From JAJTFW01 sp964534995 (GTDB taxonomy: Bacteria; Bacteroidota; Bacteroidia; AKYH767-A; OLB10), in NCBI GenBank assembly GCA_964534995.1, contig CAZHSC010000020.1:1-48671 (forward strand): a DNA stretch of 48,671 nt. Direction: 5' to 3'. Under the pieces are notes generated by a model. The model saw only the letters and a program-made list of their open reading frames with translations, was not told the origin of the DNA and did no database searches. Positions 1-7,868 of this stretch are shown piece after piece. Both the position numbers and the translations under genes were made by a program. The first letter of the stretch is position 1; every line of letters begins with the position of its first letter.

Positions 1-340
1 CTAACATGGTTGGTAAAAATAAAACACTATCAACGGCCATGTAAAAACCGCCAATGGATATGCCATTTATGGAGGTATCCACTTCTGTAAGAAGAACGGT
101 ATCGGTACCATTACTCAGGGTTACTACAGCACCCCGTACAGGCAGATTGTTCAGGGTACTTTGGCCTATGGAATTAAAGTATCCCTCACTTTTGCTAAGA
201 ATGATATACGGGGGCAGACCTGCTTCCACATAACCATCCACCACAATCCTTCCCTCTGCAGCAGGGAGATCGACTGTGATGTCTTTTTCACAAGCGTTCA
301 TTACAAGTAAAAGGGGTAAGATCAGCAGTAACTTTTTCAT
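1..340 (-). CDS. DUF4249-type outer-membrane lipoprotein, C-terminal part missing
   Basis: The start codon is the ATG at 340, 4 bases after the stop of the TonB receptor, so the two are surely co-transcribed. The readable 113 residues begin with a lipoprotein signal peptide (MKKLLLILPLLLVMNAC) with Cys17 as the lipidation residue, then a short Asp/Glu stretch and a beta-rich domain (GRIVVDGYVEAG, then PVRGAVVTLSNG) typical of DUF4249 proteins. Family members are about 250-400 residues, so most of the protein lies beyond the window edge. DUF4249 genes regularly follow TonB-dependent receptors in Bacteroidota and are thought to act as surface partners in uptake; the substrate cannot be told from the sequence. 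Confidence 0.75.
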   Translation of the reverse strand, partial: MKKLLLILPLLLVMNACEKDITVDLPAAEGRIVVDGYVEAGLPPYIILSKSEGYFNSIGQSTLNNLPVRGAVVTLSNGTDTVLLTEVDTSINGISIGGFYMAVDSVLFLPTML

Positions 341-344
341 CGGC

Positions 345-2783
345 TCAGAATTTAAAATTATAGGTAACGGAAGGAATAATACTGAACAGGCTTACCTGTT
401 TGGCCTGCACCCGCTGATTACCATCCTGGCTATTGCCCTGAACATCGAAGTAAATAAAATAGGGATTTTGACGGCCATACAAGTTATACACAGCGAATAC
501 CCATTCACTTTTTACTCTCCGTTGTTTTTGGCTCCTCAGGGTAGCGGAAATATCAAGACGGTGATACGATTTTTGCCTGAAATCATTTCGCTTATCATAT
601 CCGCTGAGGATGTAAAAGTTATTGTTTACTTCAACATCACCCGGGGAATTTATTGAAACGGGGGGACCTGCGGAGATGAAATACCGCTCATTAGGCAGTG
701 TCAGGGCATCGCCGGTGGCATATACCCAGGTTAAACCAAATATCCATTTTTTAGATTTCTCGTAGGTTAACACCAATGACACATCATGCCGCCGGTCGTA
801 TTTTGCCGGGAATGTTTGCCCGAAATTAAGATCGGGAAATCTGCGTTTTGTATAAGCCAGGGTATATCCCATCCAACCGTTAAAACGTCCTTTGGATTTT
901 TTCAGGAAAAACTCAATTCCATAACTCCAACCCTCTCCGAAAACAAAATTATTATCGGGATTATTCCTGACATCCTGGTCAGGGGTGGCGCCTTCCCGGT
1001 AGTCAATCTGGTTTTTCATCTCCTTATAATACACTTCCACCGATGACTCAAAAAGATTATCGCTGAAGTTACGGAAATAGCCCAGGGCATATTGTGTTCC
1101 AAACTGGGGTTTCACCTTATCGGTACTGGGCATCCACACATCCGTTGGCAGACTCACCGAACCAAAAGAAGCGACATGTATATACTGATAATTTTGTGTG
1201 TAGCTTGCTTTAAGCGATGAATTCCCGTTCAATTCATATCGCATACTTATGCGCGGTTCAAGGTTCATAAAGTCCTTCACCTTTTCACCTGCGTCATAAT
1301 TAATGGTATCCGTAAACCTGCCCTGAAAGGCCGGATTTTCCACATACCTTGAAAACGGACCAATATGAGCAAAGTAAGTGAAACGCAACCCGCCGTTCAC
1401 CCGCCACTTGTCGGTAATATCCCATTCATCCTGAACATAGGCTGCTGCGTCATGCGCATAAAAACGTGTAACATCTCCCAAATCGAAAACCACATCCCCT
1501 GAGCGGGCATAGGCATTGGTGGGGGTAAAGCGATGATAAATATAATTAACACCAAATTTTACATTGTGCAGAATGTTCGGATACCAGTTCATATCCATCT
1601 TAACATTATAGTCACGGATACCGGAGAATATCCTGAAATCAAATTGCTGTTGATTGGCGCCAAATTCAAAGGTGTAGTCACTGAAAATAAGTGACGAATT
1701 CATAAAAATCCTGTCGCTGAACAAGTGGTTCCAGCGCAGTGATGTGGTGGCATTTCCCCAGGGAATTCGCACTGTAAAACCGGTTTCACGGCTTTTGAAA
1801 TTAAATACATCTCTTCCAAAATAGGCACTGAGAAACAAACGGTCACGTTGGCCCAGGGTATAGTTCAGTTTTGCATTCAGGTCATAAAAGAAGTAGGAAT
1901 TTCCGGCAATCCTGGATTCAGGATCAATAAAAGGTTCCCTTAAAAACAAATCAATAAAAGTGCGGCGGCCGCTCAGGATAAAAGATCCCTTATTTTTCAC
2001 CACAGGGCCTTCCACGGTCAAACGTGAAGCAATGTATCCAATTCCTCCTTCTGCGTGGTACTCCTTATTATTTCCATCCTTCATCGAAATATCCAGCACA
2101 GAAGCCAGCCTGCCTCCGAATTGTGCCGGCATCCCTCCTTTTGTAAGTGTCATACTTTTCACCGCATCCGGATTGAAAACAGAGAAGAAACCAAAAAGGT
2201 GAGCCGCATTATATACAACCCCTTCGTCCAATAAAATCAAGTTCTGATCAGGACCTCCTCCACGTACGTAAAAGCCAGAATTACCTTCACCGGCATCCTG
2301 AACACCCGGCAATAACTGAATTGCTTTTAAAATATCCACCTCCCCAAGCAGGGCCGGCAGACTTCTGATCTTTTCCATCTCCAGTTCCACTTTACCCATC
2401 TCGCTGCTTTTAATATTTTTATCAAGCCTTTCAGCTGTTACGGTTACTTCTTTCTTCTCATATATCCTGGGAGCAAGTTCACATGTCAACACTATGTCCT
2501 TTTTCAGGTCAATAAGATACTCTTTCTCTTCGTATCCTATAAAATTGACTATCAATACATACTTTCCCTTGTCCAGGGTCAGTGAATAAAAACCATATGC
2601 ATTGGTATTGGTTCCTTTTTCCAATTCCTTCACGTAAATAGCAGCACCGGTAAGTGCCTCACCGGAGGTAGAATCCTTTACATGCCCACTGATAGTGACC
2701 TTATTATCAGGTACATTCTGCGAATAGGAAATGGGAATACATAACAAGTAAGCCAGGAATAACAGGACGAAATACTTATACAT
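345..2783 (-). CDS. TonB-dependent outer-membrane receptor with carboxypeptidase-regulatory-like N-terminal domain
   Basis: This 812-residue protein has a signal peptide (residues 1-22, ending SYSQ). A CarboxypepD_reg-like beta-sandwich follows at about 28-115 (VTISGHVKDSTSGEALTGA), then a plug domain at about 120-235 (GFYVRGGGPDQNLILLDEG) and a beta-barrel to the C-terminal aromatic VTYNFKF. It would import an unidentified ligand across the outer membrane using TonB energy. The next gene is a DUF4249 lipoprotein, the usual partner for this receptor type. No SusD gene is seen, so it is not a standard SusCD glycan pair. A TAnnTTTG box ends 7 bases before the ATG. Confidence 0.9.
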   Translation of the reverse strand: MYKYFVLLFLAYLLCIPISYSQNVPDNKVTISGHVKDSTSGEALTGAAIYVKELEKGTNTNAYGFYSLTLDKGKYVLIVNFIGYEEKEYLIDLKKDIVLTCELAPRIYEKKEVTVTAERLDKNIKSSEMGKVELEMEKIRSLPALLGEVDILKAIQLLPGVQDAGEGNSGFYVRGGGPDQNLILLDEGVVYNAAHLFGFFSVFNPDAVKSMTLTKGGMPAQFGGRLASVLDISMKDGNNKEYHAEGGIGYIASRLTVEGPVVKNKGSFILSGRRTFIDLFLREPFIDPESRIAGNSYFFYDLNAKLNYTLGQRDRLFLSAYFGRDVFNFKSRETGFTVRIPWGNATTSLRWNHLFSDRIFMNSSLIFSDYTFEFGANQQQFDFRIFSGIRDYNVKMDMNWYPNILHNVKFGVNYIYHRFTPTNAYARSGDVVFDLGDVTRFYAHDAAAYVQDEWDITDKWRVNGGLRFTYFAHIGPFSRYVENPAFQGRFTDTINYDAGEKVKDFMNLEPRISMRYELNGNSSLKASYTQNYQYIHVASFGSVSLPTDVWMPSTDKVKPQFGTQYALGYFRNFSDNLFESSVEVYYKEMKNQIDYREGATPDQDVRNNPDNNFVFGEGWSYGIEFFLKKSKGRFNGWMGYTLAYTKRRFPDLNFGQTFPAKYDRRHDVSLVLTYEKSKKWIFGLTWVYATGDALTLPNERYFISAGPPVSINSPGDVEVNNNFYILSGYDKRNDFRQKSYHRLDISATLRSQKQRRVKSEWVFAVYNLYGRQNPYFIYFDVQGNSQDGNQRVQAKQVSLFSIIPSVTYNFKF

Positions 2784-2790
2784 AAGCCGG

Positions 2791-2798
2791 CAAAGCTA
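2791..2798 (-). promoter_or_regulatory. -7 promoter box of the TonB receptor gene
   Basis: On the minus strand this reads TAGCTTTG, an exact match to the Bacteroidota -7 consensus TAnnTTTG. It ends 7 bases before the ATG at 2783, implying a leaderless or near-leaderless transcript. No TTTG was found at the -33 position. Confidence 0.5.
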
Positions 2799-2899
2799 CA
2801 TAGATTTTAAAGGAAGACCCGGTTTTACCCACTGAAATGACATTCTAAATAACTGAAACATAAGTTTTAATAAATGATTTGATGATAGCTTATGATAAA

Positions 2900-2930
2900 T
2901 TTGTTAAAGGCCGATTTACCTGTATTTTTG
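2900..2930 (+). promoter_or_regulatory. Full Bacteroidota-type promoter (TTTG-N19-TATTTTTG) upstream of tRNA-Pro
   Basis: TTTG at 2900-2903, a 19-base spacer, then TATTTTTG at 2923-2930 match both the -33 and -7 consensus elements of the Bacteroidota primary sigma factor. It is the only promoter I found in the window with both elements intact. Transcription would begin near 2935, giving a precursor with a leader of about 95 bases before the tRNA at 3031. That leader contains two hairpins: GGAAG/CTTCC (2951-2964) and CGCGAA/TTCGCG (2980-3004). A second weaker box, TACCTTCG (2995-3002), lies nearer the tRNA. Confidence 0.65.
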
Positions 2931-3030
2931 CAGAGCCTTAGGGCAATAAAGGAAGTATTCTTCCGGAAAAACAGCGAATCGCGAAATATGTTTTTACCTT
3001 CGCGTAGTTTTTCTAATTAAGATACCCAAT

Positions 3031-3104
3031 CGGGGTGTAGCGTAGCCCGGTATCGCGCCAGCATGGGGTGCTGGAGGTCGTCAGTTCAAATCTGGCCACC
3101 CCGA
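3031..3104 (+). tRNA. tRNA-Pro (anticodon GGG)
   Basis: A 74-base cloverleaf. The acceptor stem CGGGGTG (3031-3037) pairs with CACCCCG (3097-3103), with discriminator A at 3104. The anticodon stem CCAGC/GCTGG encloses the loop ATGGGGT, giving anticodon GGG, which reads proline CCC/CCU codons. The T arm carries GTTCAAAT. The CCA end is not encoded. An intrinsic terminator follows 10 bases later. Confidence 0.95.
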
Positions 3105-3114
3105 CAAAATTCAG

Positions 3115-3143
3115 AAAAAGTCCGGCCTATACCGGACTTTTTT
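3115..3143 (+). terminator. Intrinsic terminator after tRNA-Pro
   Basis: AAAAAGTCCGG (3115-3125) pairs perfectly with CCGGACTTTTT (3132-3142) around the loop CCTATA and ends in a T run to 3143. Only 10 bases separate it from the tRNA, so this is a single-tRNA transcription unit. Confidence 0.9.
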
Positions 3144-3267
3144 ATTTCAGGACAGCATCCTGCATTATATGTTCAAAGGCTTTGGCAAAAATCTGGTTAT
3201 AATGTCCATTGCATCGGCCGCGCCATTTTTGGACTAAGAGTAAGGCCGGTATAATTAATATAGCATC

Positions 3268-3275
3268 TATCTTTA
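3268..3275 (+). promoter_or_regulatory. Candidate -7 box of the TerC-family gene
   Basis: TATCTTTA differs from TAnnTTTG only at the last base and lies 21 bases before the ATG at 3297. No convincing -33 element was seen. Confidence 0.35.
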
Positions 3276-3296
3276 CCGCTCAAAATCCCCCATATC

Positions 3297-4022
3297 ATGC
3301 AGGAAGAACTGGTCCATATATTTACTGTTGACGGCATCGTATCTTTATTTACGCTTGTTGTAATGGAAATTGTATTAGGAATTGACAATATCATTTTCAT
3401 TTCCATTCTGGCGGGCAAGTTACCTCATAACCAACAGGAGAAAGCCAGGAAAATCGGTTTGAGTCTTGCTTTGTTGTTACGTATCGGTTTACTTTTCAGC
3501 ATCAGTTGGATTATTGGCCTGAAAGAGCCTTTTATCACGGTTGCCGGACATGGTTTCAGTGGCAGGGACCTGGTGTTATTATTCGGAGGTCTATTCCTGA
3601 TGGGTAAAAGCACTTCTGAGATTCATGGTAAAATAAGTAAGGAAGAACATATTTCAAGCCCGGGATTAGGGAAACTTACATTAAATATGGCGATCATGCA
3701 GATTATCGGACTTGACATTGTGTTTTCATTTGATTCAATACTTACAGCGGTAGGATTGGTTGACCATGTCAGCATCATGATTCTTGCTGTAATCATTTCC
3801 ATGCTGGTGATGTTGGCTGCTGCGAAATCAGTATCTGATTTTGTAAATAAGCATCCCACCATAAAAATGCTGGCGCTCGCCTTTTTGTTAATGATTGGAT
3901 TTATGCTAACTATAGAAGCATTTCATTATGAGGTACCGAAGGGATATATATATTTTGCTATGGCTTTCTCCCTCATCGTGGAATTACTTAACATGCGATT
4001 ACGAAAGGTGCATAACCAGTAA
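3297..4022 (+). CDS. TerC-family integral membrane protein
   Basis: The 241-residue protein has about seven hydrophobic segments and the TerC hallmarks: an acidic first helix (VMEIVLGIDNIIFISIL, about residues 22-38) and a matching second one (GLDIVFSFDSILTAVG, about 137-152). TerC/Alx-type proteins act in the inner membrane and are linked to manganese efflux and to metal loading of exported proteins. The conserved Glu/Asp in the two inverted-repeat helices are likely cation ligands. The gene stands alone, with a tRNA upstream and a converging cluster downstream. Length is normal for the short TerC subfamily. Metal specificity cannot be decided from sequence. Confidence 0.88.
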   Translation: MQEELVHIFTVDGIVSLFTLVVMEIVLGIDNIIFISILAGKLPHNQQEKARKIGLSLALLLRIGLLFSISWIIGLKEPFITVAGHGFSGRDLVLLFGGLFLMGKSTSEIHGKISKEEHISSPGLGKLTLNMAIMQIIGLDIVFSFDSILTAVGLVDHVSIMILAVIISMLVMLAAAKSVSDFVNKHPTIKMLALAFLLMIGFMLTIEAFHYEVPKGYIYFAMAFSLIVELLNMRLRKVHNQ

Positions 4023-4171
4023 ACCAAAACGACTTCCATCGCAATTAACAGAGCTATTTACATGATCCTTTTGCAATAAGTTTGTTGCATATTCAGGATA
4101 GTACATAACCAACATCATGATGTACTGAAAGTGCGGGACATTTTCTACACGGTTGCATCCTTTAAGATGGC

Positions 4172-4194
4172 ACCCAAAGGGTCATTATTTGGGT
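4172..4194 (-). terminator. Hairpin spanning the stop codon of the 49-residue membrane protein gene
   Basis: ACCCAAA (4172-4178) and TTTGGGT (4188-4194) are perfect inverted arms with a 9-base loop containing the stop codon (4185-4187). No T run follows on either strand, so terminator function is uncertain; it lies between convergent genes. Confidence 0.3.
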
Positions 4195-4334
4195 TCTACC
4201 GGGTGTTCAAAATGCCAGGCAAGATAGGCTTGCATCCCTTTTAACAAGGCGTAAAAAATAAGCAGCAGTATCAAAAATCTGAAGAGACCTTTGAGCCAGG
4301 GAGGACCGGGAAGCTTTGAAACAAAAGAAATCAT
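4185..4334 (-). CDS. Small single-pass membrane protein, 49 residues
   Basis: I do not recognise a named family. The ATG at 4334 overlaps the stop of the upstream gene as ATGA (4331-4334), which fixes this start over longer in-frame possibilities. The protein begins MISFVSKLPGPPWLKGLF, then has one hydrophobic helix (FRFLILLLIFYALLKG, about residues 19-34) and a short polar tail (HFEHPVEPK). The basic, proline-containing N terminus suggests a cytoplasmic N terminus. Tight translational coupling to the 164-residue neighbour suggests the two work together. Confidence 0.6.
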   Translation of the reverse strand: MISFVSKLPGPPWLKGLFRFLILLLIFYALLKGMQAYLAWHFEHPVEPK

Positions 4335-4825
4335 GCGTGTTGATATCTGCTTAGCCAGGTTTCTTTTAATGGTGCAAAAAAGCGGGATGTAAAATCCCCT
4401 TTGGTACTTACGGTCAGATCGCACACCAGGCAATCGCCACCAATTTCGCCGGCTTGAATCCTCCTTTCCATCTCATCCAAACTTGCGAAAGAGAGTGGAG
4501 ATGCGGGGGTCATGTGGTAGGCCACCACCAGCCTGTTGAGTAAATCAACATGAAGTGACGTTTGAATTTCCCTGATAAACTGATATAACTTGTCAATAGA
4601 GCATCCACTGGCGTTTGCCATGGATTCGTCAACAGCGACTACCAGGAAAATGTCATCTTGCAATAAAGAGGCTGCATGCAAATCCGCTTTATGTGCTGTC
4701 CAGCCCTGAAGAAAAAAATCGACTTTTTCGATCAGGAAATCTGCTTCGGCGGCTGTAAGCTTTCTTGACGATTGAAATATCCAAATCCTGGAATGATCAG
4801 GAAGTTGATGAAAGGGGATTATCAT
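4331..4825 (-). CDS. Conserved Bacteroidota protein of unknown function, 164 residues
   Basis: The protein begins MIIPFHQLPDHSRIWIFQS, a start I associate with a short conserved Bacteroidota family that databases often label 'ABC transporter ATPase' by transfer. No Walker A or ABC signature is present, so that label should not be trusted. Other recognisable stretches are FFLQGWTAHKADLHAA and VAVDESMANASGCSIDKL, the latter a likely conserved core at about residues 63-80. It is soluble, with no signal peptide. The stop overlaps the start of the small membrane protein gene (ATGA). A 90-base spacer separates it from the upstream lipoprotein gene. Confidence 0.7.
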   Translation of the reverse strand: MIIPFHQLPDHSRIWIFQSSRKLTAAEADFLIEKVDFFLQGWTAHKADLHAASLLQDDIFLVVAVDESMANASGCSIDKLYQFIREIQTSLHVDLLNRLVVAYHMTPASPLSFASLDEMERRIQAGEIGGDCLVCDLTVSTKGDFTSRFFAPLKETWLSRYQHA

Positions 4826-4915
4826 CTGAATAACAATTTACTGGTAGTTATACAATATTATGAAAATATCTCTTCCCTGCAATGGTACCATATTGACAAC
4901 CCCTCAGTTGCTGCA

Positions 4916-5332
4916 TTAAAATGCCTTTTTAGCTTCTTCGCCCTGAATCATCCTGATTTCTTCCTTTTTCAAGGCGACCTTCCACTTCTTGCCTTCCGGG
5001 GTATCTACTTTCTGTAGGGAAATCTGTTGTTCGGCGGAGTTTCCTTCTTCTTTAAAATATACTACAGCCACCTTACCTCTGATATCCTCCGACAGAATAC
5101 TGATTTTACCGGGTTTTTCTTCCGGTTCCTGGTGATTCAGCTTTTCAATTTTTTCAAACTGCTCAAGCAATTTCACGGTTTCCCGCGTGCCGTACTTTTT
5201 TGCGGATGCATAATCCCGTTCCTGCATGGCAGTTAAAAACTGTTCTGCCACCACAACCGGATCCTCCTCCTTTTTGCATGCGGAAGCCATGACGATTATT
5301 CCAGCCAGCAGTAACAACAGTATTCTATTCAT
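4916..5332 (-). CDS. DUF4878-like lipoprotein
   Basis: The 138-residue protein starts with a lipoprotein signal peptide (MNRILLLLLAGIIVMASAC, lipidation at Cys19). A compact alpha+beta domain follows: PVVVAEQFLTAMQERDYASAKKY, then beta strands around GKVAVVYFKEE and KKWKVALKK. This helix-then-sheet pattern resembles the NTF2-like DUF4878 lipoproteins; I infer the fold from the pattern, not from a search. Its ATG overlaps the stop of the papain-like hydrolase gene upstream (ATGA, 5329-5332). It is probably anchored in the cell envelope; function unknown. Confidence 0.65.
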   Translation of the reverse strand: MNRILLLLLAGIIVMASACKKEEDPVVVAEQFLTAMQERDYASAKKYGTRETVKLLEQFEKIEKLNHQEPEEKPGKISILSEDIRGKVAVVYFKEEGNSAEQQISLQKVDTPEGKKWKVALKKEEIRMIQGEEAKKAF

Positions 5333-5955
5333 TGGCGGTTGAAGCTATACACTATGGAGGTGTGTCTGTTCAGATAAAGGTTATCCGGGGCAATGTACAT
5401 AAAATCATCCACCCTGGTAAGGGGGAAATAGTTTCGGTTTCCACTTGCTTCACTGAATTTCCTCATGATCCACTCTGAGCAATAATATTTTTTCTCATCA
5501 TTCAATGAGAACTCATGATCAAACTCAGGCATTGATTTAAGGTCATCCATTATTGAAACCAACATAGACTTGATCTGAGATTCCTTCAAATCGGAACGGT
5601 AGACAGCTCCTTTGCTGCAAACCGATGTATCCCAGAAATCCGACAGGGCTTCTATTTTCAAGGCCGACTCACCCGTTTGCTGTTGCAGATGCACAACAAA
5701 TGGCTTTCCCTTATGAATCACTACAAGGCCTACATGGCTGAATGAAGGATCTTGCAGGGAACAGCGCTGAAACCAATCACTGATCAGCCCATTTCCATTG
5801 CGAAAAATCAAATCCCCATTTTTTAAAGTCAGATAGTTGAAATTTTCTGTTTTTACCCTTGCGGTATTAAATCCAGAAACACTTATGATCAACACAATAT
5901 TTACAGTAATTACCAGGGCAACTACCAGGATGAATCTGCTAACTTTAATACTCAT
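5329..5955 (-). CDS. YiiX/YebB-like permuted papain-fold (NlpC/P60 superfamily) cysteine hydrolase
   Basis: This 208-residue protein has an N-terminal membrane anchor or signal segment (residues 8-27). A domain follows with the order typical of circularly permuted NlpC/P60 enzymes: LKNGDLIFRNG (44-54), a catalytic His in SFSHVGLVV (His74), and the nucleophile in KYYCSEW (Cys159). In this family the His precedes the Cys, as here. Relatives cleave amide or ester bonds, often in the envelope or on lipids. It starts 7 bases after argS ends and overlaps the next lipoprotein gene by 4 bases, so it is read with argS. The substrate is unknown. Confidence 0.75.
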   Translation of the reverse strand: MSIKVSRFILVVALVITVNIVLIISVSGFNTARVKTENFNYLTLKNGDLIFRNGNGLISDWFQRCSLQDPSFSHVGLVVIHKGKPFVVHLQQQTGESALKIEALSDFWDTSVCSKGAVYRSDLKESQIKSMLVSIMDDLKSMPEFDHEFSLNDEKKYYCSEWIMRKFSEASGNRNYFPLTRVDDFMYIAPDNLYLNRHTSIVYSFNRQ

Positions 5956-5962
5956 ACTTATT

Positions 5963-7771
5963 TTACATTCTTTCAGGTACCGAAATACCCAATAATTTCA
6001 TTGATCTTTCAATCTGCCCGGCACAACGGACTGACAAATGCAGTCTGAATAATGAAGTTTCAATTTCAGCCGGATCAATTACAGGACATTCATGATAAAA
6101 CTGATTATACAGTTTCGCGAGTTCATAAACATGATTTGCTATAACGGCCGGGCTCATCCGTTCGGCCGCCTCCCCTAATTCGAAGGGGAAACTGAGCATC
6201 CATTTCATCAATTCCCTTTCCCTGGCATTCATGGAGGTATATCCTGCTACTGAAGTATTCAGCACTTCTTTAAATTCAGGATAATTATTTCCTTTTTTTA
6301 CAAGCGATCTGATCCTTGCATAGGTGTATTGTATGAAAGGACCTGTATTACCGTTGAAGTCTATTGATTCGGCGGGATTAAACAGCATCCTTTTCTCAGG
6401 GTCTACCTTCAGAATAAAATATTTCAGCGCACCCAGACCGATCATTTTATATAACTCTTCCGCTTCCTTAGAACTGAAGTCATCTATTTTCCCTAACTCC
6501 TTTGTAATTCTGGCTGCTTCTTCTACCATTTCCCGGATCAGATCATCGGCATCCACCACGGTACCTTCCCTTGATTTCATTTTGCCTCCGGGAAGGTCTA
6601 CCATATTGTATGAAAGATGATAAAGTCGGTCCCACCATTCGAATCCAAGTTTTCTCAATGTCAACTTCAACACTTTAAAATGATAATCCTGTTCATTCCC
6701 CACCACGTAAATCAACTTACTAAAGCCGGTTTCATCAAAGCGTTTCTTTGCTGTACCTATATCCTGAGTAATGTAAACACTGGTACCATCGCTGCGCAGA
6801 AGTAATTTCTGATCCAGGCCATCCTCCGTGAGGTCTACCCATACCGAACCATCCGCTTTCTGAAAGAAGACCCCTCTCTTCAAACCGTCCAGCACAATGT
6901 CCTTGCCGAGCAAATACATCTCAGACTCATAATAAAATCTGTCGAAGTCAACGCCCATTTGCAGATAGGTCTTGTTAAAGCCATCATAGACCCATGCATT
7001 CATCATCTTCCAAAGAGCAAGGGTATCTTTATCACCTGCCTCCCATTTCCTGAGCATCTCCTGCGCCTGCACCATACAAGGTGCATTCTTCTTAGCCTCG
7101 TCTTCCGGAATTCCCTTTTTGAGCAATTCATCCACCTGCGCTTTGAACATCTTATCAAACTCCACATAGTACTTACCTACCAGATGATCTCCTTTCATCC
7201 CAGAACTTTCAGGTGTTTCCTGTTTACCTGACAATTGCCAGGCCAGCATCGACTTACATATGTGAATACCCCTGTCGTTAATCAGGTTCACCTTGACCAC
7301 TTTATTTCCAGTTGCTTTCAGTAACTCCGCCACACTGAATCCAAGCAGGTTGTTTCTTACATGACCCAGGTGCAATGGTTTATTGGTATTTGGCGAACTG
7401 TATTCAACCAGTACCGGATGTGCATCAAAAGCGGGATCCGCCTTCTTAACAAAATAGTTATTATTTCCTGATTCTTCATCGTAAATCCTTAACCAGTATT
7501 CATCACGGATAAGCACATTGAGAAAACCTTTTACGACGTTACAGGAGGACACCAGGTCGCTATTGGCAGTGAGCCACACTGATAAGTCGCTTGAAATCAC
7601 ATCCGGCGACTTACCCGCTTTCTTTGCAAGACTGAAGGTCACCACGGTCAGATCACCCGGAAACTCTTTCCTTGTCAGCTGAATAGAGACATCATCAGGC
7701 TTCAGCTCAAGATGATACAGGTGCGACATGCCTTGTAATACCGCTGTCCGCAACTCTATTTCGAATAACAT
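5963..7771 (-). CDS. argS: Arginyl-tRNA synthetase
   Basis: This 602-residue class I synthetase charges tRNA-Arg. An N-terminal Arg-tRNA-synthetase additional domain (about 1-95) precedes the catalytic core with the HIGH motif as HLGH (134-137, in NKPLHLGHVRNN). The KMSK loop is in the diverged form MKSREG (in GGKMKSREGTVVDADDL). The DALR anticodon-binding domain is at the end, finishing SVPERM. Length and motif order are normal. It heads a minus-strand operon with a papain-like hydrolase and a lipoprotein. An exact TAnnTTTG box ends 4 bases before the ATG, so the message is probably leaderless. The neighbours on the other side are arginase and arginine decarboxylase. Confidence 0.97.
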   Translation of the reverse strand: MLFEIELRTAVLQGMSHLYHLELKPDDVSIQLTRKEFPGDLTVVTFSLAKKAGKSPDVISSDLSVWLTANSDLVSSCNVVKGFLNVLIRDEYWLRIYDEESGNNNYFVKKADPAFDAHPVLVEYSSPNTNKPLHLGHVRNNLLGFSVAELLKATGNKVVKVNLINDRGIHICKSMLAWQLSGKQETPESSGMKGDHLVGKYYVEFDKMFKAQVDELLKKGIPEDEAKKNAPCMVQAQEMLRKWEAGDKDTLALWKMMNAWVYDGFNKTYLQMGVDFDRFYYESEMYLLGKDIVLDGLKRGVFFQKADGSVWVDLTEDGLDQKLLLRSDGTSVYITQDIGTAKKRFDETGFSKLIYVVGNEQDYHFKVLKLTLRKLGFEWWDRLYHLSYNMVDLPGGKMKSREGTVVDADDLIREMVEEAARITKELGKIDDFSSKEAEELYKMIGLGALKYFILKVDPEKRMLFNPAESIDFNGNTGPFIQYTYARIRSLVKKGNNYPEFKEVLNTSVAGYTSMNARERELMKWMLSFPFELGEAAERMSPAVIANHVYELAKLYNQFYHECPVIDPAEIETSLFRLHLSVRCAGQIERSMKLLGISVPERM

Positions 7772-7775
7772 GACG

Positions 7776-7783
7776 CAAAAGTA
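7776..7783 (-). promoter_or_regulatory. -7 promoter box of argS
   Basis: On the minus strand this reads TACTTTTG (TAnnTTTG), ending 4 bases before the argS ATG at 7771. The expected start site falls on or next to the start codon. No TTTG at -33. Confidence 0.5.
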
Positions 7784-7868
7784 ATATTGCCTGCTTAATA
7801 CCCCGGGGCAATCAAAGGTGAAATCAATTATCTTATTGACAAGACTGTGTGCAAACCGTTATTAACCG

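Noticed and set aside
4100..4126. Inverted repeat AGTACAT/ATGTACT after the TerC gene as a terminator
   Set aside because: The loop is 13 bases, the stem is AT-rich and there is no T run.
4331..4825. ABC transporter ATPase
   Set aside because: No Walker A, Walker B or LSGGQ motif is present, so the common database label is not supported.
7802..7809. CCCCGGGG palindrome between argS and arginase
   Set aside because: It is short, single copy, and without a loop or flanking symmetry; chance is sufficient.
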